A program made the translations under genes and the position numbers. The notes below the pieces were generated by a model. That model did not search any database. It saw only the letters and a program-made list of their open reading frames with translations, and was not told where the DNA came from. A stretch of DNA of 64,000 bases from Lunularia cruciata (Eukaryota > Streptophyta > Marchantiopsida > Lunulariales > Lunulariaceae), in contig OX419760.1 in assembly GCA_948567375.1 (NCBI GenBank), positions 21,638,001 to 21,702,000 of the forward strand. The letters run 5' to 3'. This document shows positions 33,280 through 45,751 of this stretch, one piece after another. Within the stretch, counting starts at the first letter, position 1; the number at the start of each line of letters is the position of its first letter.

Positions 33280-34980
33280 ATTTGGTTTTCCGAGAGCTGG
33301 TTTTCCTTTAAATACGGCATATCAATGACACAGTGTACATCTATAAACCGTAAACAATACGAGCCAAGACCATAAGAAAGACTTTGCTATGGAAACGGCA
33401 ACTCGGTTAGATGTGCTAATATAATCCTTCACTTTCACTTTGTTATCTAGCCTTTTATATCGTGTCTCCACTAGCTTCAGCCCTTTCATCGATTTGCCCT
33501 GAGAAGCGAAATTTCAGAAAAGTTGAGGAACGACATCTACCTCCCGAGCCATTAAATCTTGACGACAAGATTACGGCCCAATTTGACGTAAGCTTTACTG
33601 TTCTATCTGATAAGAAGACAGGCTTGCAAGCAAGCCTCGGGTTACTCAGTGGAGAGAGTGAAGTACAGGAATGTTATTTTCAGCATCCAACATGAGCAGC
33701 ACACGCCGAGGACGATAGCGAAAGGTGTCCGTCCATTCTGGATGTTTCGTTGTTTGTCGTCAGGACTAGGACACATCCTGATTGCTACCGATGTCTACTT
33801 CCACATGGCTTTTAATAGGATCATGTGGTTAAGCTGACAACGAACTTTACAGGAAGATTTGACTGCGAGTGCACTTTGTGTCGATGAACCTCTCAAGCCC
33901 ACGGCAGCCCACCAATTGTGAAGATTCTAATGATGAAGCCGGATCTGCCGAGACTTCCTACAAACATGCTCGAACGGAGTACAACTAATGAGCGTTATAC
34001 GTATGCATGATTTCGACCCATGGTAAGCACCGGCCAGAGTAATTTCAATCAATGTTCTTGAGAGGCATGGGAGTGAAATCGCAACCAGTTGTAATGCAGC
34101 ATCACTAAAGAGACAACAGCTCAATAATAGAAACCAGCGTAGGTAAATAGAGTTTGTGGTCGTTTTCTGTCGGCTAAATAGAGAATGATTCCTTTTGCTT
34201 TTGTGTTACTTGATAGCGGTTCAAAGTGTCTTGTATAAAGACAGTGACAGTTTGAGGGTAAGGGAATGATTATGTTCGACTTCTAGTGATTAGCTAGTTA
34301 CTGTATACGGATGCTTCGTCCAATTTAACGATTAGAACGAAGGACGGAATTGTTTCCGATTGTACGACAAAGACGAAGCTTGATGACAGAAAATTTGATT
34401 TCAAGCCTGGTAACGAGCATTTATATGTTTTGGCGCAAAGTCCAATTGATTGACGTCAATTCAAATGCTCAGCCGGTATAAAGAGGATCCTTACAGATAG
34501 GTGATTGAAGAAGCCTTCAACACGCCAAAGAATTATAATTCTCATGCAGAGTCTATCTGATTCGAACCATGCACAATTACTTTGAGTGACTGCCGGAATT
34601 TTAGTGTATGATTCTCGTCTGTGGTATCAGAATTGATCTTGAGCTTTAAGCCGTTACGGAACCAACCCAGTTAAGATAACCTTGACTATATCTCCAGCGG
34701 GATAATTGGGGATATCTCAATTTCTCGTACAACAGTAATATGATTTCCCGATAGAATTGATAATCAACTGACTGCCGGAATGTGTATGTTCATATATTGT
34801 TCCATTTGCGATGCGATTGGATTCAACTATGAAGATTAGTCTTAGTTTATGGTAACAAGGCGACCACATAAGAACAAGGAGGATGGGAAGACCCTATCAA
34901 ACCCTTACAATTACAATAAAAACACAAAAGGTAAAGGTAGTCTTCGACGGTAGAAATATATCCTATAACATCTAACATAT
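33280..34980. other. Island of ordinary composition inside the AT-rich block
   Basis: The stretch is visibly richer in G and C than its surroundings and resembles the outer flanks. Its right end carries a copy of repeat R, which otherwise occurs only in or at the edge of the flanks. The open frames (for example 33462-33695) are short and unrecognised. The simplest reading is a fragment of the original locus separated from the flanks by transposon insertions. Confidence 0.5.
34857..34940 (-). repeat. Dispersed repeat R, copy 4
   Basis: Reads AAGGCGACCACATAAGAACA, then GGATGGGAAGACCCTATCAA, then a diverged tail with AAAAGGTAAAGG. It matches R in inverted orientation; the GGGGCTAAGCCCC end is lost. 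Confidence 0.65.
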
Positions 34981-34999
34981 TTGAGCTCTACAAGTAGTA

Positions 35000-36430
35000 T
35001 TTGTATGGTCTATACTAGAGTGACCACTAGTAGCAATGAGGGGGTTTCAGAATTTTTTGGTGTGAATGCTGTTGTCAATAAACTAAGAGACCGGTTTAGT
35101 AGTTTTAAATTAGTGTGGTGGTTCTATTCAAGCAAAATGTGCGGCAAAGGAGATAGTGAGTTATGGAAAAGGATCCCCGCTGCCCTATGGAAACCAAGAA
35201 ATTGATTGAGGATCGATAAATTTTACTCCAAAAGTGCAACAAAAATTATGCAATGGAAGATCAAGTACTTGATTGTAGTGTAGGCTCACATTTGGATTCA
35301 GAACCAAGACCTTTAGACGCACATTTGGATTTGCAACCAATAAAATCATTTGGGAAGTTTGGAGAATTGTTGAGGATGGAGTCTTTTGTGCCTAGCAAAA
35401 CAAAAGAGGACAAACTGTTCCGCAACCTTATGGTCAAAAACTGGATTATTTGGAAGATTCCAAGCATTTTGCATAGATTCATGGTGGGAATTGCAAAAAG
35501 CACATCCAAAAATCCACTATTTGCAATTTCATGGCGACATTTCCGGTTAGGGAGGGGCAAGGATTTCCTACTTCTATGACAGGTGATAGAATGTACAAGA
35601 AATGGCTGAGGTATATGAAATCATCCAAAGAAACCCGGGAGTTGAGAAAGGTCTACTAGAGAAGGTCTCACGGAAAAGGAATATGGCAAAGGGTGGAGAA
35701 CTATAGATGACATATTGAATGGAATGTGCACATGTTTTGCTAGAATGGAAGCCATGTTTGGAAATAGAGCAAACATTACTCCACCTACTATGGTAAGTTT
35801 GGGAGATTTAAATCCAAATTCAAGTGAGGTTGTTGCATAGGAGGTTCATGAATACAAAGAAAAAATCTTTATTGGCTCTCAATTCCCATCTCTTCCAAAG
35901 GTGGTGCTCTTGGACTCGTGGACCCCGTTTGTCCCTAACATCCAAGGGGTGGAAAGTTTATCTAGTGTTTACATGGATGGCTTGGAGAATGGATTTTGAT
36001 CACCCAAAGAGGAGTCCCAATTTGTTGCACTAGTTGAGGACTCACTTTTCTTTACACCACCTCCACTGGCTTCTATAAGGATGGGTCAAAGTGCACTTTC
36101 CTTGGCAAAGAAGGAGAACATGAGCGAAAGACTAGAAAAGGTAGAACATCTACAAGTAAGGTATCCAAAATGTCATAGAGGATGCCATGTCTCAAGATTT
36201 AGCAAAAAGCACTATGTTGAAGGCAAACACTATCAAATCTACGGAGAGGTTACAACTAGCTGAACTAGAAACCACAAACATTAGGAAAAGAGAGAAAACA
36301 TTCATGTAAATGGAAGTTGAGTGTGTTAGACTAAAGATAAAGTAGATAAAAGTTGAGATTGAGAAGAAATTGAGCGATGATAAAGGAAAGCTAGTGAAGA
36401 CAAACATAGGTTCAAGGAGATGTGTCTAGA
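35000..36430 (+). pseudogene. Decayed ORF cluster, type not recognised
   Basis: The best open stretch is 35253-35579 (108 codons, containing SFGKFGELLRMESFVPSKTKED and ILHRFMVGIAKSTSKNPLF), followed by Lys/Glu-rich frames to about 36.4 kb. Composition is again AT-rich. Probably a transposon-encoded protein, but I see no catalytic or zinc-binding motif. Confidence 0.35.
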
Positions 36431-36867
36431 GTCAAAGCACTCATGAAATGAAAATGATGTCTCTTACAGAGAGGAAAATCTCTCAAGGAAATAAGTTACT
36501 ATTTCAAAGTGCTACCTCAAGTTCAGTATGAAATCAAACCTTTTGCTACACATTATAGTCCCAAGCCAAAACATCCAGCCCAATTTCATACTCTGGTGAC
36601 AACAAATATGATACCACCATTGAAGGCACTCCCATGAGTATGCTTATAAACAAGATGATCTTTGACTACTATATTGACTATGTGTTGTGATTAAGTTTAT
36701 GAGATTTGAGATTTTTGTGTAACCTCTAGAGGATGCTAGAACAAGGACTTCTCACTCTAAATTGTGCCACCTAGAGTCATCCTTTGGAGCCCAAAAGAGC
36801 ATTACATTCCAACCTAATCCTTCAAATGGCACGCATTGCTGCTCATTGGTGCTTGTTGTCACCTGCT

Positions 36868-37225
36868 CATGCAGGGATGCTCATTGATGTTTGATTGAAG
36901 AATGCCCGATGCCTCATAATGGCACACACCAAAGCATGTGTAAGTTTTTGATGATGCCCAATGATGCCAATTAGGTATGTGAGGCATGAAATGGTGCACA
37001 TTGTTAGCATGTAGTGCATATAGGCACCCATTGATGCCCAAACATAAGTGATCTGATGCTCAACTAAAGAATGCCTTGTGCCACTCAATGCCATGTAGTG
37101 GTGTGTGCTGAAGCATGTGTAAGTTTTAGGGTGGTGCCTAGTGATGCTAGTTGGGTATGGGGGGCATGCAATGGCACCCATTTTTAGCGTAGTGTGTATA
37201 GGTGCAAATTAATGCCCAAACATAA
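36868..37225. repeat. Two tandem units of about 179 bp
   Basis: Two units with a 179-bp offset (GCATGTGTAAG at 36934 and 37113) share in order GAATGCC, GCATGTGTAAGTTTT, GTGATGC/AATGATGC, GGGTATG/AGGTATG, AATGGTGCAC/AATGGCACCC, TATAGG and AATGCCCAAACATAAGTGA. They are diverged but colinear. Words such as GATGCCCAA recur at 41.4-41.6 kb. Confidence 0.7.
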
Positions 37226-37540
37226 GTGAATAAAGTTTGTGTTGTTTAATAGATTCAAGTTCAAGTGATATGAGGTATGAGAATGATGCAAAGTAAAAAT
37301 GTAAATAAATGTAGAATCAAAACTATGATACATATCACATGATATGAGGTATGAGAGTAAGGCAAAGTGAAATTGAGAATGGAATAAATGTATAATAATA
37401 AATACAATACACATGATGTGTATAAATGTGTAATCCTTAAAACTAGTCACTATGCTGGAGTAGAAGGAGGTGAAGAAGAAGAAGGAGATGCAACATGGAG
37501 TCTATCTGCAATTGTATCTTCAAGTTTGCATTGATATACA

Positions 37541-38187
37541 TCATGTTGAATCCTTTGGTAGTCCTAAATGACCACCAAAGACGCCATCACTCTCATCCAA
37601 GGGTTGGTGCCTGCTACTACTAGCTAGAAGGTCATATGGATCATAACTATGAACTAACTCTATTGGATGTCCATTCCTCTTCTGCCCAACTAATATCAAG
37701 CCTCTCATCATTGATAATCTATCCAAAGTTATCATCAAGAGGTTGAATGACCAAGTGTACAATGATCTCTTTGCCTTGTAAGGAACAAAGTAGGGAGGAT
37801 AGATCTCACCATGTGGATGGTACCTATAGTAAGAGAGTGCATAACTATCTAAGATTATGAGATCATGAAGAGGTAAACCTAATGAAGTGAGATGCTCATA
37901 GGATCTAACTCTAAGTCCTTTAAACTCATCTTGTTGGACATTTGAAAAACACAAATAAACCATGAGGGAAGACCCAAAATGAACTCCGTTTGGGAGTTCT
38001 GACCATTGCCACATGTTCCGCAGCAACCACTCAACCCATCAAGCAGACTTTCTATCCACAAGATAACCTCAAAGTATAAGAAATAGAATTGAATGAAATG
38101 GCTAACACAAGGACGTGCTACCCATCCTATATGCCTTGATTGTGTGTGAGGGTACCAACCATGCCTAATAGTCAAGCTCTCCCACAC
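37541..38187 (-). pseudogene. Largest open frames in the island; unrecognised, frameshifted
   Basis: A 161-codon frame (37541-38026, with HPHGEIYPPYFVPYKAKRSL and YTWSFNLLMITLDRLSMMRG) overlaps a 102-codon frame (37879-38187, with SLTIRHGWYPHTQSRH and LWIESLLDGLSG) in another phase. Together they look like one broken gene reading leftwards. A Lys/Glu-rich coiled-coil frame at 38705-38974 on the same strand may be its upstream part. No known transposase or RT motif is seen. A transposon accessory protein is my guess. Confidence 0.35.
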
Positions 38188-38704
38188 ATTGTAACCAATG
38201 CTACCACAAAGCCATATTAATGCCTAACAAGTAACATCCAAAACAATAATCTTCATTTGTAGGAATCTTGGGAATAGAATACATGGAATGTACTCTCTTG
38301 ATAGATGAAGCCTCTCTCTAAACTCAATTTGAGTCTCTTAAGTCATCTTTACTACAAGGGAAAAGAATGGGAAGCAAAATTCTAGGTCTCTTGAGTCACA
38401 ACACTACAAGGTGACACATGGGTGGCATTTGTTTGGGTTTGCATCTCTCTATGGGTTTGGCAAGCAATAGTGCCTAGTCTCAGTCCAAGATAAGCCACAC
38501 AAGACCTTAGTTGAGCTAGACTACACTCACTCTCCTCTACCTAAACATTTTCATCCTTGCACCTCTTCATAGCAAAAGCTAACTCTTGTGCATGATTTTA
38601 TAATTGGGCCCTATAACCCTCAACCATAGCAATATCACCTAGGATATCCATATCCAAGTTAGTTAACCTTTGCTCTCTCTCCATCTCATAGGTATTATTA
38701 AAGG

Positions 38705-38974
38705 TCAAATGCATCTCCCCCTTTGTAGCAAGAGTATCTCTTGCTCACTAAGGAGTCTCTCTCTCTTGAACAACAATCTATCTTGCTCCTCAAAGCTCTT
38801 CAATCTACTCTCACACTCAAGCACTAATCTCTCTTGCTCCTCTACAATCTCAAATCTACTCTTGCCCTTAAGCACTAATATCTCTTGCCCCTTTACACTA
38901 TTCAATCTACTCTCACCCTCAAGAACTAATCTCTCTCTCTCTCTCTTCCTCTTTCTTTCTTTTGAACTCTTCAA
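38705..38974 (-). pseudogene. Coiled-coil-like repeat protein fragment
   Basis: 90-codon open frame with a 17-residue unit repeated three times (SRLNSVKGQEILVLKGK, SRFEIVEEQERLVLECE, SRLKSFEEQDRLLFKRE), rich in Lys, Glu, Arg and Leu. No partner gene is recognised. It could equally be a chance frame on a tandem repeat. Confidence 0.4.
38804..38956. repeat. 51-bp tandem repeat
   Basis: Units begin TCTACTCT at 38804, 38855 and 38906, a period of 51 bp (17 codons). A fourth, longer-spaced start is at 38975. Pyrimidine-rich on the plus strand (CTCTCTTGCTCC words). Confidence 0.8.
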
Positions 38975-38989
38975 TCTACTCTCCTGCTC

Positions 38990-40650
38990 AACAACAAGTC
39001 TCTCTCACTCCTCAACCACTTAGACACAATCATCTAATACACACTCTATGTCAACAGAACAAGAGGGAGAAGGGACCCTTGGGTGCAAGGAGTGAGGTGC
39101 AATCTCCAAGGACAAAGAAGGGGAAGAAGAGGGAGAAGGAGCTATCTCAAAGGATGAAGATATATAAGGAACTCTCTCAAGAAAATTATCACTCCTTAAC
39201 CTCACTATTGGTAAGGCATGTGTCTCAACACAAATATGTTGAACACCTATTCACAATAGGTGCATATAGTCATCCATAAAGTAAATACACAAGTTCATTA
39301 ATTAAGGTATATTAAATTAACTCATTTATTAAATCTAATAATCATGTATACAATAAATACTTTGTAGGTTTTCCAACAATGAAAATATACAAAATATGCC
39401 AAAACTCAGTGCACCAAAACTATCTAATCAATCATTCAATATTCTTATCCTCCCCATCATTAGCACTCTTGTCTTGCCCTTATCCTCATTATCATCATCA
39501 TCATCCTCTCGATTGGAGTATCCTCTCCGTCACTCAAGTAGGACACTTCTTCCTCAAGAATGTAACCTCTCTCTCCACAAATAGATGAGTGAGTATTTGC
39601 CCAAGGAAGGTGTCTCTGAACTTGTGCCCCTAGGTCTCCTCAATTGGCCCTCCAAACTCTCTACCTTTGTAGTGATAGCTCAAAATGCTAACTCATCCCA
39701 ATTGTAATCCTCCACAACAAATCTCCTTAACTTTGTTTTGGTATTGAGAACCAAATGCCTATGTACAATTTTGGGCCAAATAGTGGGTGCCACAATTGTG
39801 TAAAGAATTGTCTTTCTTCTTGGTTTCCTCACTCTTGGCATTGCAAGTGCATTTTGAATTATATCCATTGTAAACTAAAATTGCCTCCTGTTGATCAATC
39901 CTCTGCAAGAATTTTTGTCCCAAGAATGCAAAAAATCTATATATGCAAGTACCTAAAAAAGTATCTACAAACAAGTGTAAGCATGAAATTTTATCAAGGA
40001 AGCTATTGGACACTAATCAACAATGTTCCCAAATAGTGGAAAATAACATGGGACACCATTGGAAGTTGCTTTCAGGCATTGAGGGAAAGAAGAATGACGT
40101 TCAACACCACCAAAAGGCACACCACTAGACATTGTGTTTGAGGACTAAAAAGTTTTGGGTTTTTGAAGGAGGACTGCCATTCAAGAGAGCAACTTAAAAG
40201 TAGAAGAGAGCAGAAGAAGGAGTGCAATTGAGAGGGATTCAAGAGAGACTTGTTGCTATTTGGGACTAGAAGGAAGGCCATTTGGGAGTAGAAGGAGAGT
40301 GTTCAAGAGAGAAAGGGAGATTGAGGTTTGAGAGAGAAAGAGAATTTAAGGAGAGAAATTTTGGGAAGAGAGCAAGTGAGAGGAAATAAAATTTTGAAAG
40401 AGATCAAGTGTTGAGAGGAAAACAAGTTTAGAAGTGGAGACAAAAATCTCCCATGTTAGAAATTTGGAGTTATGAGAAGATTGTTGACAATGAAAATATG
40501 ATCAATACTCAAGAAGGAGATTGGTTTATTTTCACACAATACAACACCCAACTACCTTCATAAAATGGTCATGGATGGATAAACATGAAGTTCAAATTGC
40601 TATTGCTAGAATTAAGGAGGTGATCCAGATGTTCTTTGACTAAAAATAAC
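38990..40650. other. AT-rich, no gene recognised
   Basis: Short overlapping frames on both strands without family motifs. The plus strand between 40230 and 40480 is strongly purine-rich (AGAGAG and GAAAG words), which produces spurious Lys/Glu frames. Confidence 0.35.
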
Positions 40651-40656
40651 CCTTGG

Positions 40657-40736
40657 GCTACCCTACCTCAGCCAAAAGTTTTTTTTTCTCCCCTGTGCTA
40701 CCCTACCTCAGCTAGAGGTTTTGTTTCTCCCATTCT
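40657..40736. repeat. 40-bp tandem duplication
   Basis: GCTACCCTACCTCAGC occurs at 40657 and 40697, each followed by a T-run and CTCCC. The period is 40 bp, with small differences. Confidence 0.8.
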
Positions 40737-40940
40737 CCTTGCTTTCTTGCTTTTTGTTTTGTTTTGAACCCCATTTGATTTTTTCCCTTATGGTTTTTGA
40801 GTCAAATCATCAGCGCATACGGGCAGCACCTAGCTACAACCCTTGTTGTTTGCCCTATCCCGTAAGGTCTATGAACATCTCCTAGTGGCACTTGGCCTGT
40901 CCCGTAGTGTCTTTGGGCATTACACCGTGTTGCTCAACTT

Positions 40941-40954
40941 AAACCCTAAACCCT
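40941..40954 (+). repeat. Interstitial telomere-type repeat
   Basis: AAACCCTAAACCCT, two adjacent units of the plant telomere sequence. It may be a telobox or a trace of break repair; there is no longer array. Confidence 0.75.
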
Positions 40955-41433
40955 ACTTTGGTCACCTAGTGCCTTTCCAATCTTGTAGCATTGATGGATG
41001 CCACACAACACCTTCTAATTTTTTCCTTTTTGCTTGCCTTTCTTTGAAGAATAGAATTGCACTCCTCCTTTGAAATCCAAATTTCTCTCCAAGAATGTGT
41101 GAGACTTCTTTGCAGCAAGTGCAAGTTTATATAGCCGCTCAGATGAAATCCTAAACCTATATTGTGATTAAGAAAAATACAAAATTTTGAGTGGCAACCA
41201 ATGGAAACATGACATGTTGTCAACCGACATACCCAAACTATTGCTTCAAGAGTAGGCACCAGCTAGCACCATTGTGCGGCTACAAGCACACATTTTTTTT
41301 CCCAAAATTAAACAAACCACACTTGGCAACAACATACACCAACCTTAAATTGGAAACCCTTTTCCATCTTCATTGGGCATCAATTGGCGTCTACTTGTGC
41401 CTTTTCTTGTCCACACTGGTTGTTTATGTTAGG

Positions 41434-41561
41434 AGGTGCTAGGTGATGCCCAATGTGAATGGAAAGGCACTAGTTGGTAGCTTGGCTTTGGTTGATGCCC
41501 AACTAGAGCCAACCTACCAATTAGTGCCTTTCTGTTCACATTGGGCATTATCTAGTGCCTT
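41434..41561. repeat. Imperfect inverted repeat with arms of about 47 bp
   Basis: The left arm 41434-41480 (GGTGATGCCCAATGTGAAT, AAAGGCACTAGTTGGTAG) and right arm 41514-41561 (CTACCAATTAGTGCCTTT, TTCACATTGGGCATTATC) are inverted copies with a few mismatches, separated by about 33 bp. The transcript could fold into a long hairpin. It could also be a small foldback element. Confidence 0.75.
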
Positions 41562-41649
41562 TTAACATCCACTACAAGCATCAATTGCCATCAATGGCTC
41601 AACTAGAGCCTTTCTAGGGCATTAATGGGCAGAAATTGTTTGATGCCAA

Positions 41650-44600
41650 ACTTGGAATACTAAATGGAATTTATAGAATACTATATTGTAAATAGAACAA
41701 GTTCATGCATAACAACAAGACTAGTGCTTTACATTCTCCAAACAATATTAGATCATGAAAAAGAATAAGAGAAGGGCTTGGTGCTTATCATAAAGAATAG
41801 TTTTAATAAAAAGGAATATATTTTTATTTCATATCCTTGAGATGATGAGCAAGGCATTGTTGCATCACACTTGACCTACTTTCTTCTCTACCAAGCTCCA
41901 TTCCATTGAGACAATTTTTTGTATCTACTTGACTTTCTTTGGTAAACACGCCATCATTTTCTAACCAAAAATCAGACCTATTGATACAAAATAATGTTAT
42001 GTAAAATAATACAGATTGGAAAAAATACTTTAAAAAATACTCATTTCTAATATTGTCTGTAAGTTGCAATATCAACTCCCGAAGAGAATGCTATCTAGCA
42101 TTCAATACACATGTATAATGCTCATTTACCCTTGCCTTTGCCAAATATTTCTTGAACTCTTGCTTGTCCTCTATTTGTGCTTGCTTGAAGGTGAGGACTA
42201 GGTGATGCATGAGTACATGACAAAAATCACCTAAAAGGTACTTTTTTCCTTGAAACTAAGACATCTCACTCTTTGGTTCAAATCACTCTCTTGTGATGAT
42301 TTTTTCAAATACATCATGCCGTGACATGACTTTGGCATTCTTGCAAATAAAAAAATCAAAACAAGAAGGTGCAAAAAATCTAATCAAATAATAAAGGTAG
42401 AATTAGATATTGAACACTTCCTCTTGTAAAATGTATGATGCACCTTTTATCATCACAAATCACTTTGCCCTTTTGGCTGAAATATATTTCTCCATCCACA
42501 ATAGGTCAACCTGCAAGAGGAAATCATGTTCTATGTACTAAACATACACAACCAAGGAAACCTTTTTGTGAATTTTTTTTTGATATTTTACTTCTTTCCT
42601 TGTGCTCAAGCCATGCCACTTTGACTCCTCATCAAATTTAATATGGCCATCATGACTTGATCTATAAAGGCAATTGTTGAACTTGCACAAATGTTTAATC
42701 TCCTTGCAACACAAGCTCCATGACAATGATCCCCAAATCTATTGAGAGCAAGAACTACTTGGATCCACATCAGTGTTTGCTCCTACTGGTAGTTCTTTTG
42801 AAATACACTATGAGCATTTATCAAATCTACTTATGTTGAAAAATAATTAATGTACATTTTAGTTAGCTAGAGGAATGCTTTCACTCTAGCTTCTAAAATA
42901 TTTTATCACAAATCCCCCACTATGAGGATAGATAACTCTAGGTTCTAAGTATTTATATGTATTTGGATACTTCCACCCACTAATCAATAGTTCTAGCATA
43001 TCTAAATCTCTCTCTTCATCTTCTAGTTCATCCAATGTTATCTCCAAATTTAATTGGATAATCCATTGTATAAATTTCTTAATGTTTTTGTTTAGTTCTG
43101 TATGAGTGGTACCTCTTGGTATGCTCTACTCTATTTTCCTGAATTCTTGGATCCACCCACAAAATGACACAATGAATTCACACTCTCTTCACATTCTCTG
43201 TAGAGTAAACACTTAAAGGACATTCTTTGAGAAAAATGAATCATTATGAATTCAAACTTTGTAAAATGTAGAGAGACTACTCAAGCAAGTAAATCCACAC
43301 TCTCTAGACCAAGAGAACCACATTCAAGCCAATAAATTGATCGTTATGAATTCACATTGGTATAAAGACCCTTTCAAGTATTGAACTTGTGGAAATTGGA
43401 TTGGACTATAATTGAATTCACTCCCCATCCTTCCCCTTGTACCCATCCTTCCCTCCCATAATCAATTTATTGATCTCTAGATCTAGATCTAGAGAAGAAT
43501 CATCTCTTGCTCCAATGGTTGGCACATAAATTCAAATTAAATCAAGCACTTCATTAACCCCAAATTGTAATTAATGATGTACGGTGTGCCAACATAAAAC
43601 TTCATATCACTCATTTCTTACTAACCACCTCTTATGGAGTTTGCTAATAATAAGGAACTTGAATGGGAGTCTGTAGTGGGTCCGTAGTTCTTCTCCTCCC
43701 CCAAACCCCGTACTGATTTTGTTAACACTTCATAAAAACTTTTATGAAAACATATAGAGCTTTGTAAAACTATTTCTAAAACCCCCAATTGTTCTCTATA
43801 GAGCAATGGCTTTAGATTACTATCTAAAGTAGGCTCCAAAATTTAAAGAAAAAAGGTACCTTTGAAATCTATTTTGATAAGTTTTTGTCCACTCCCACAC
43901 AAAAATACAACATTCTATATAACTCTAAAGTTAGATGAACCCCGAGGTAACTTCTGCAAAATACTTAGAACTTGGAGAATTTGGTTATTGCACCTTTGCA
44001 TGTAGTCCATCCAATGGATGATTATTCACCCATTGGATCTTTGGAATCACAACATTTGCTACTATCATTATTATCACCTGGGAGTCTCAAACCAAACACA
44101 AGTATACTCTAACTCTTGTTCCTTGCAAACTATACTAATATTCCTTCCAAATGAAATATACATTCTCCGTGGTGCTGTGGTACATATCATATTTCAGGTG
44201 GCATCATAAGTAGTTATCCTTTGTTCTCCATAAGGACATAGAGTCATATGAACTTTTGTTATGTGTAGAACTACTTTCATGAATGAATAGTAAAAATATA
44301 GAGGGGTGAATAAGGTTAAAACCAAATTCTAGAGATTAAACCTCTTGAACTTCCTCTACTTCATTACTCATTTGTGAGTGTAGTTCTACACTAGATGCTA
44401 ACAACAGTCCATATGACATTGTTTTGTTTTGGAGGATAGAGGATAACTACCCACGATACCATCAAAGATATAGTCTTTGCTATGACATGGGAGAGTGGAT
44501 ACCTTGGTTGCAAGAAACATTCATATGCTTTGCAGAAAACACATGTCAAGGAAGACTTATACTTGGTCTAAGATGATCAAGTGCTAATAGTGGATGTTGT

Positions 44601-45020
44601 GGTTATGTACCCTAGATGTGATGCAGTTTTGGAAGGAGTGATTACTCATTCCTTGGATGGGTGGTAAATGCAACAATAGCACACTACGTCCAAGTGTAGG
44701 GGTATACAACAAGGTCACCACTTTGTTCCTCTAATCTTGGAGTATATGGATCGATGGACATAACATTCAACACATTTATCAAGGAGTGCATGAGAGCTTA
44801 TCATATTAGACGTCAAGGGTACCACTCTCACTTTTATTCTTTGTAATATAGTTTAGACAACATGTGTCCATTGCTCTGTAGAGAGCATTGGCTGGTGCAA
44901 TCCTTAAGAGAGCAAGCACACTAGGTTATGCTTCTTTGGATGCTCTAGTAGTTTATAAACCGTACGAACTTGCATAGCTCCTATATAGCAGTAGTGCAGC
45001 TTTCTCGTGTCTATACTATT
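41650..45020. other. AT-rich, no gene recognised
   Basis: Only short frames. Near 43380-43500 a direct repetition of CCATCCTTCC(C) and a run of overlapping TCTAGA/AGATCT words are present. No retroelement motif is seen on either strand. Confidence 0.35.
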
Positions 45021-45112
45021 GGAGCTTATCACCATTTTACCTCTTTTGTCTCACCCTTGTACGGCTTGATATGGTTCTCCCATCCTTCGAGTTTTCTCTG
45101 TGGTCATCCTTT
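45021..45112 (+). repeat. Dispersed repeat R, copy 5 at right edge of AT-rich island
   Basis: GGAGCTTATCACCATTTTACC, then CTTGTACGGCTTGATATGG, CCCATCCTTCG and GTGGTCATCC match R with several changes. It lies where composition returns to ordinary. Confidence 0.7.
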
Positions 45113-45711
45113 CACTTTTCTCATAAGCCTTTACTCTTTAAAACTTGCTGAAAGTTCGAGCCTTTTCATGAAAAGTATGCTCGACAAAATTTTCGAGATC
45201 CTTGAGTTCAAGAATTGTACATCCCTTATGTGAGATAGTTTGATTTGCTCAAGTCAAGGGTGTTATCCTTTGTGGATTCCCCTACACGACAAGTGTATGA
45301 ATGAGAGAAACATTTGACCTTTTCGTGTTTGGTTTGACTTCCATACGTTTATGCTGCTCGCATGGAACTATGATGGTTCGTAGCTCGAACCGATTCATCA
45401 GCACTTCCCATTGACTCTTCTTCTATCATCACCAACAGTGGGCTAGTTCTCATTCATCCCCCAAAATCTCCGTAGCTATTAACGTGCTGGATGTCTTTGC
45501 ATGTAATCGTCAGTGTACTCTATCACTTCATATCACATTCATCTGCAACAATAAAATATGCATGGTCTTCGTACACTTGCGTTCAATTCATTTGCCAGGG
45601 TTTGTGAAGGTTTTCGCTAAACTTATTTCCGAACCTTCCGGATTGTTGCGATACTCTTGTTATAATTCTTGTAAATTCTTTTAAGCACATTGTTTAGAGT
45701 TTAAAAGCTTA

Positions 45712-45751
45712 CTGTAAAGGTAGAAGATATGTCTATCTTCTACCTTTACAG
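45712..45751. repeat. Perfect 18-bp hairpin with 4-nt loop
   Basis: CTGTAAAGGTAGAAGATA (45712-45729), TGTC, then its exact reverse complement (45734-45751). There are no mismatches. No T-run follows that would make it a terminator, and no gene is adjacent. Confidence 0.9.

Noticed and set aside
34556-34580. GATTCGAACC, resembling the T-loop box of a tRNA on the minus strand
   Set aside because: No acceptor or anticodon stem can be built around it at the right spacing; a chance match.
8200-45000. AT-rich island as an inserted organelle or bacterial segment
   Set aside because: No organelle or bacterial gene is found; recognisable content is plant LTR elements and a MULE, so decay of transposons explains the composition.
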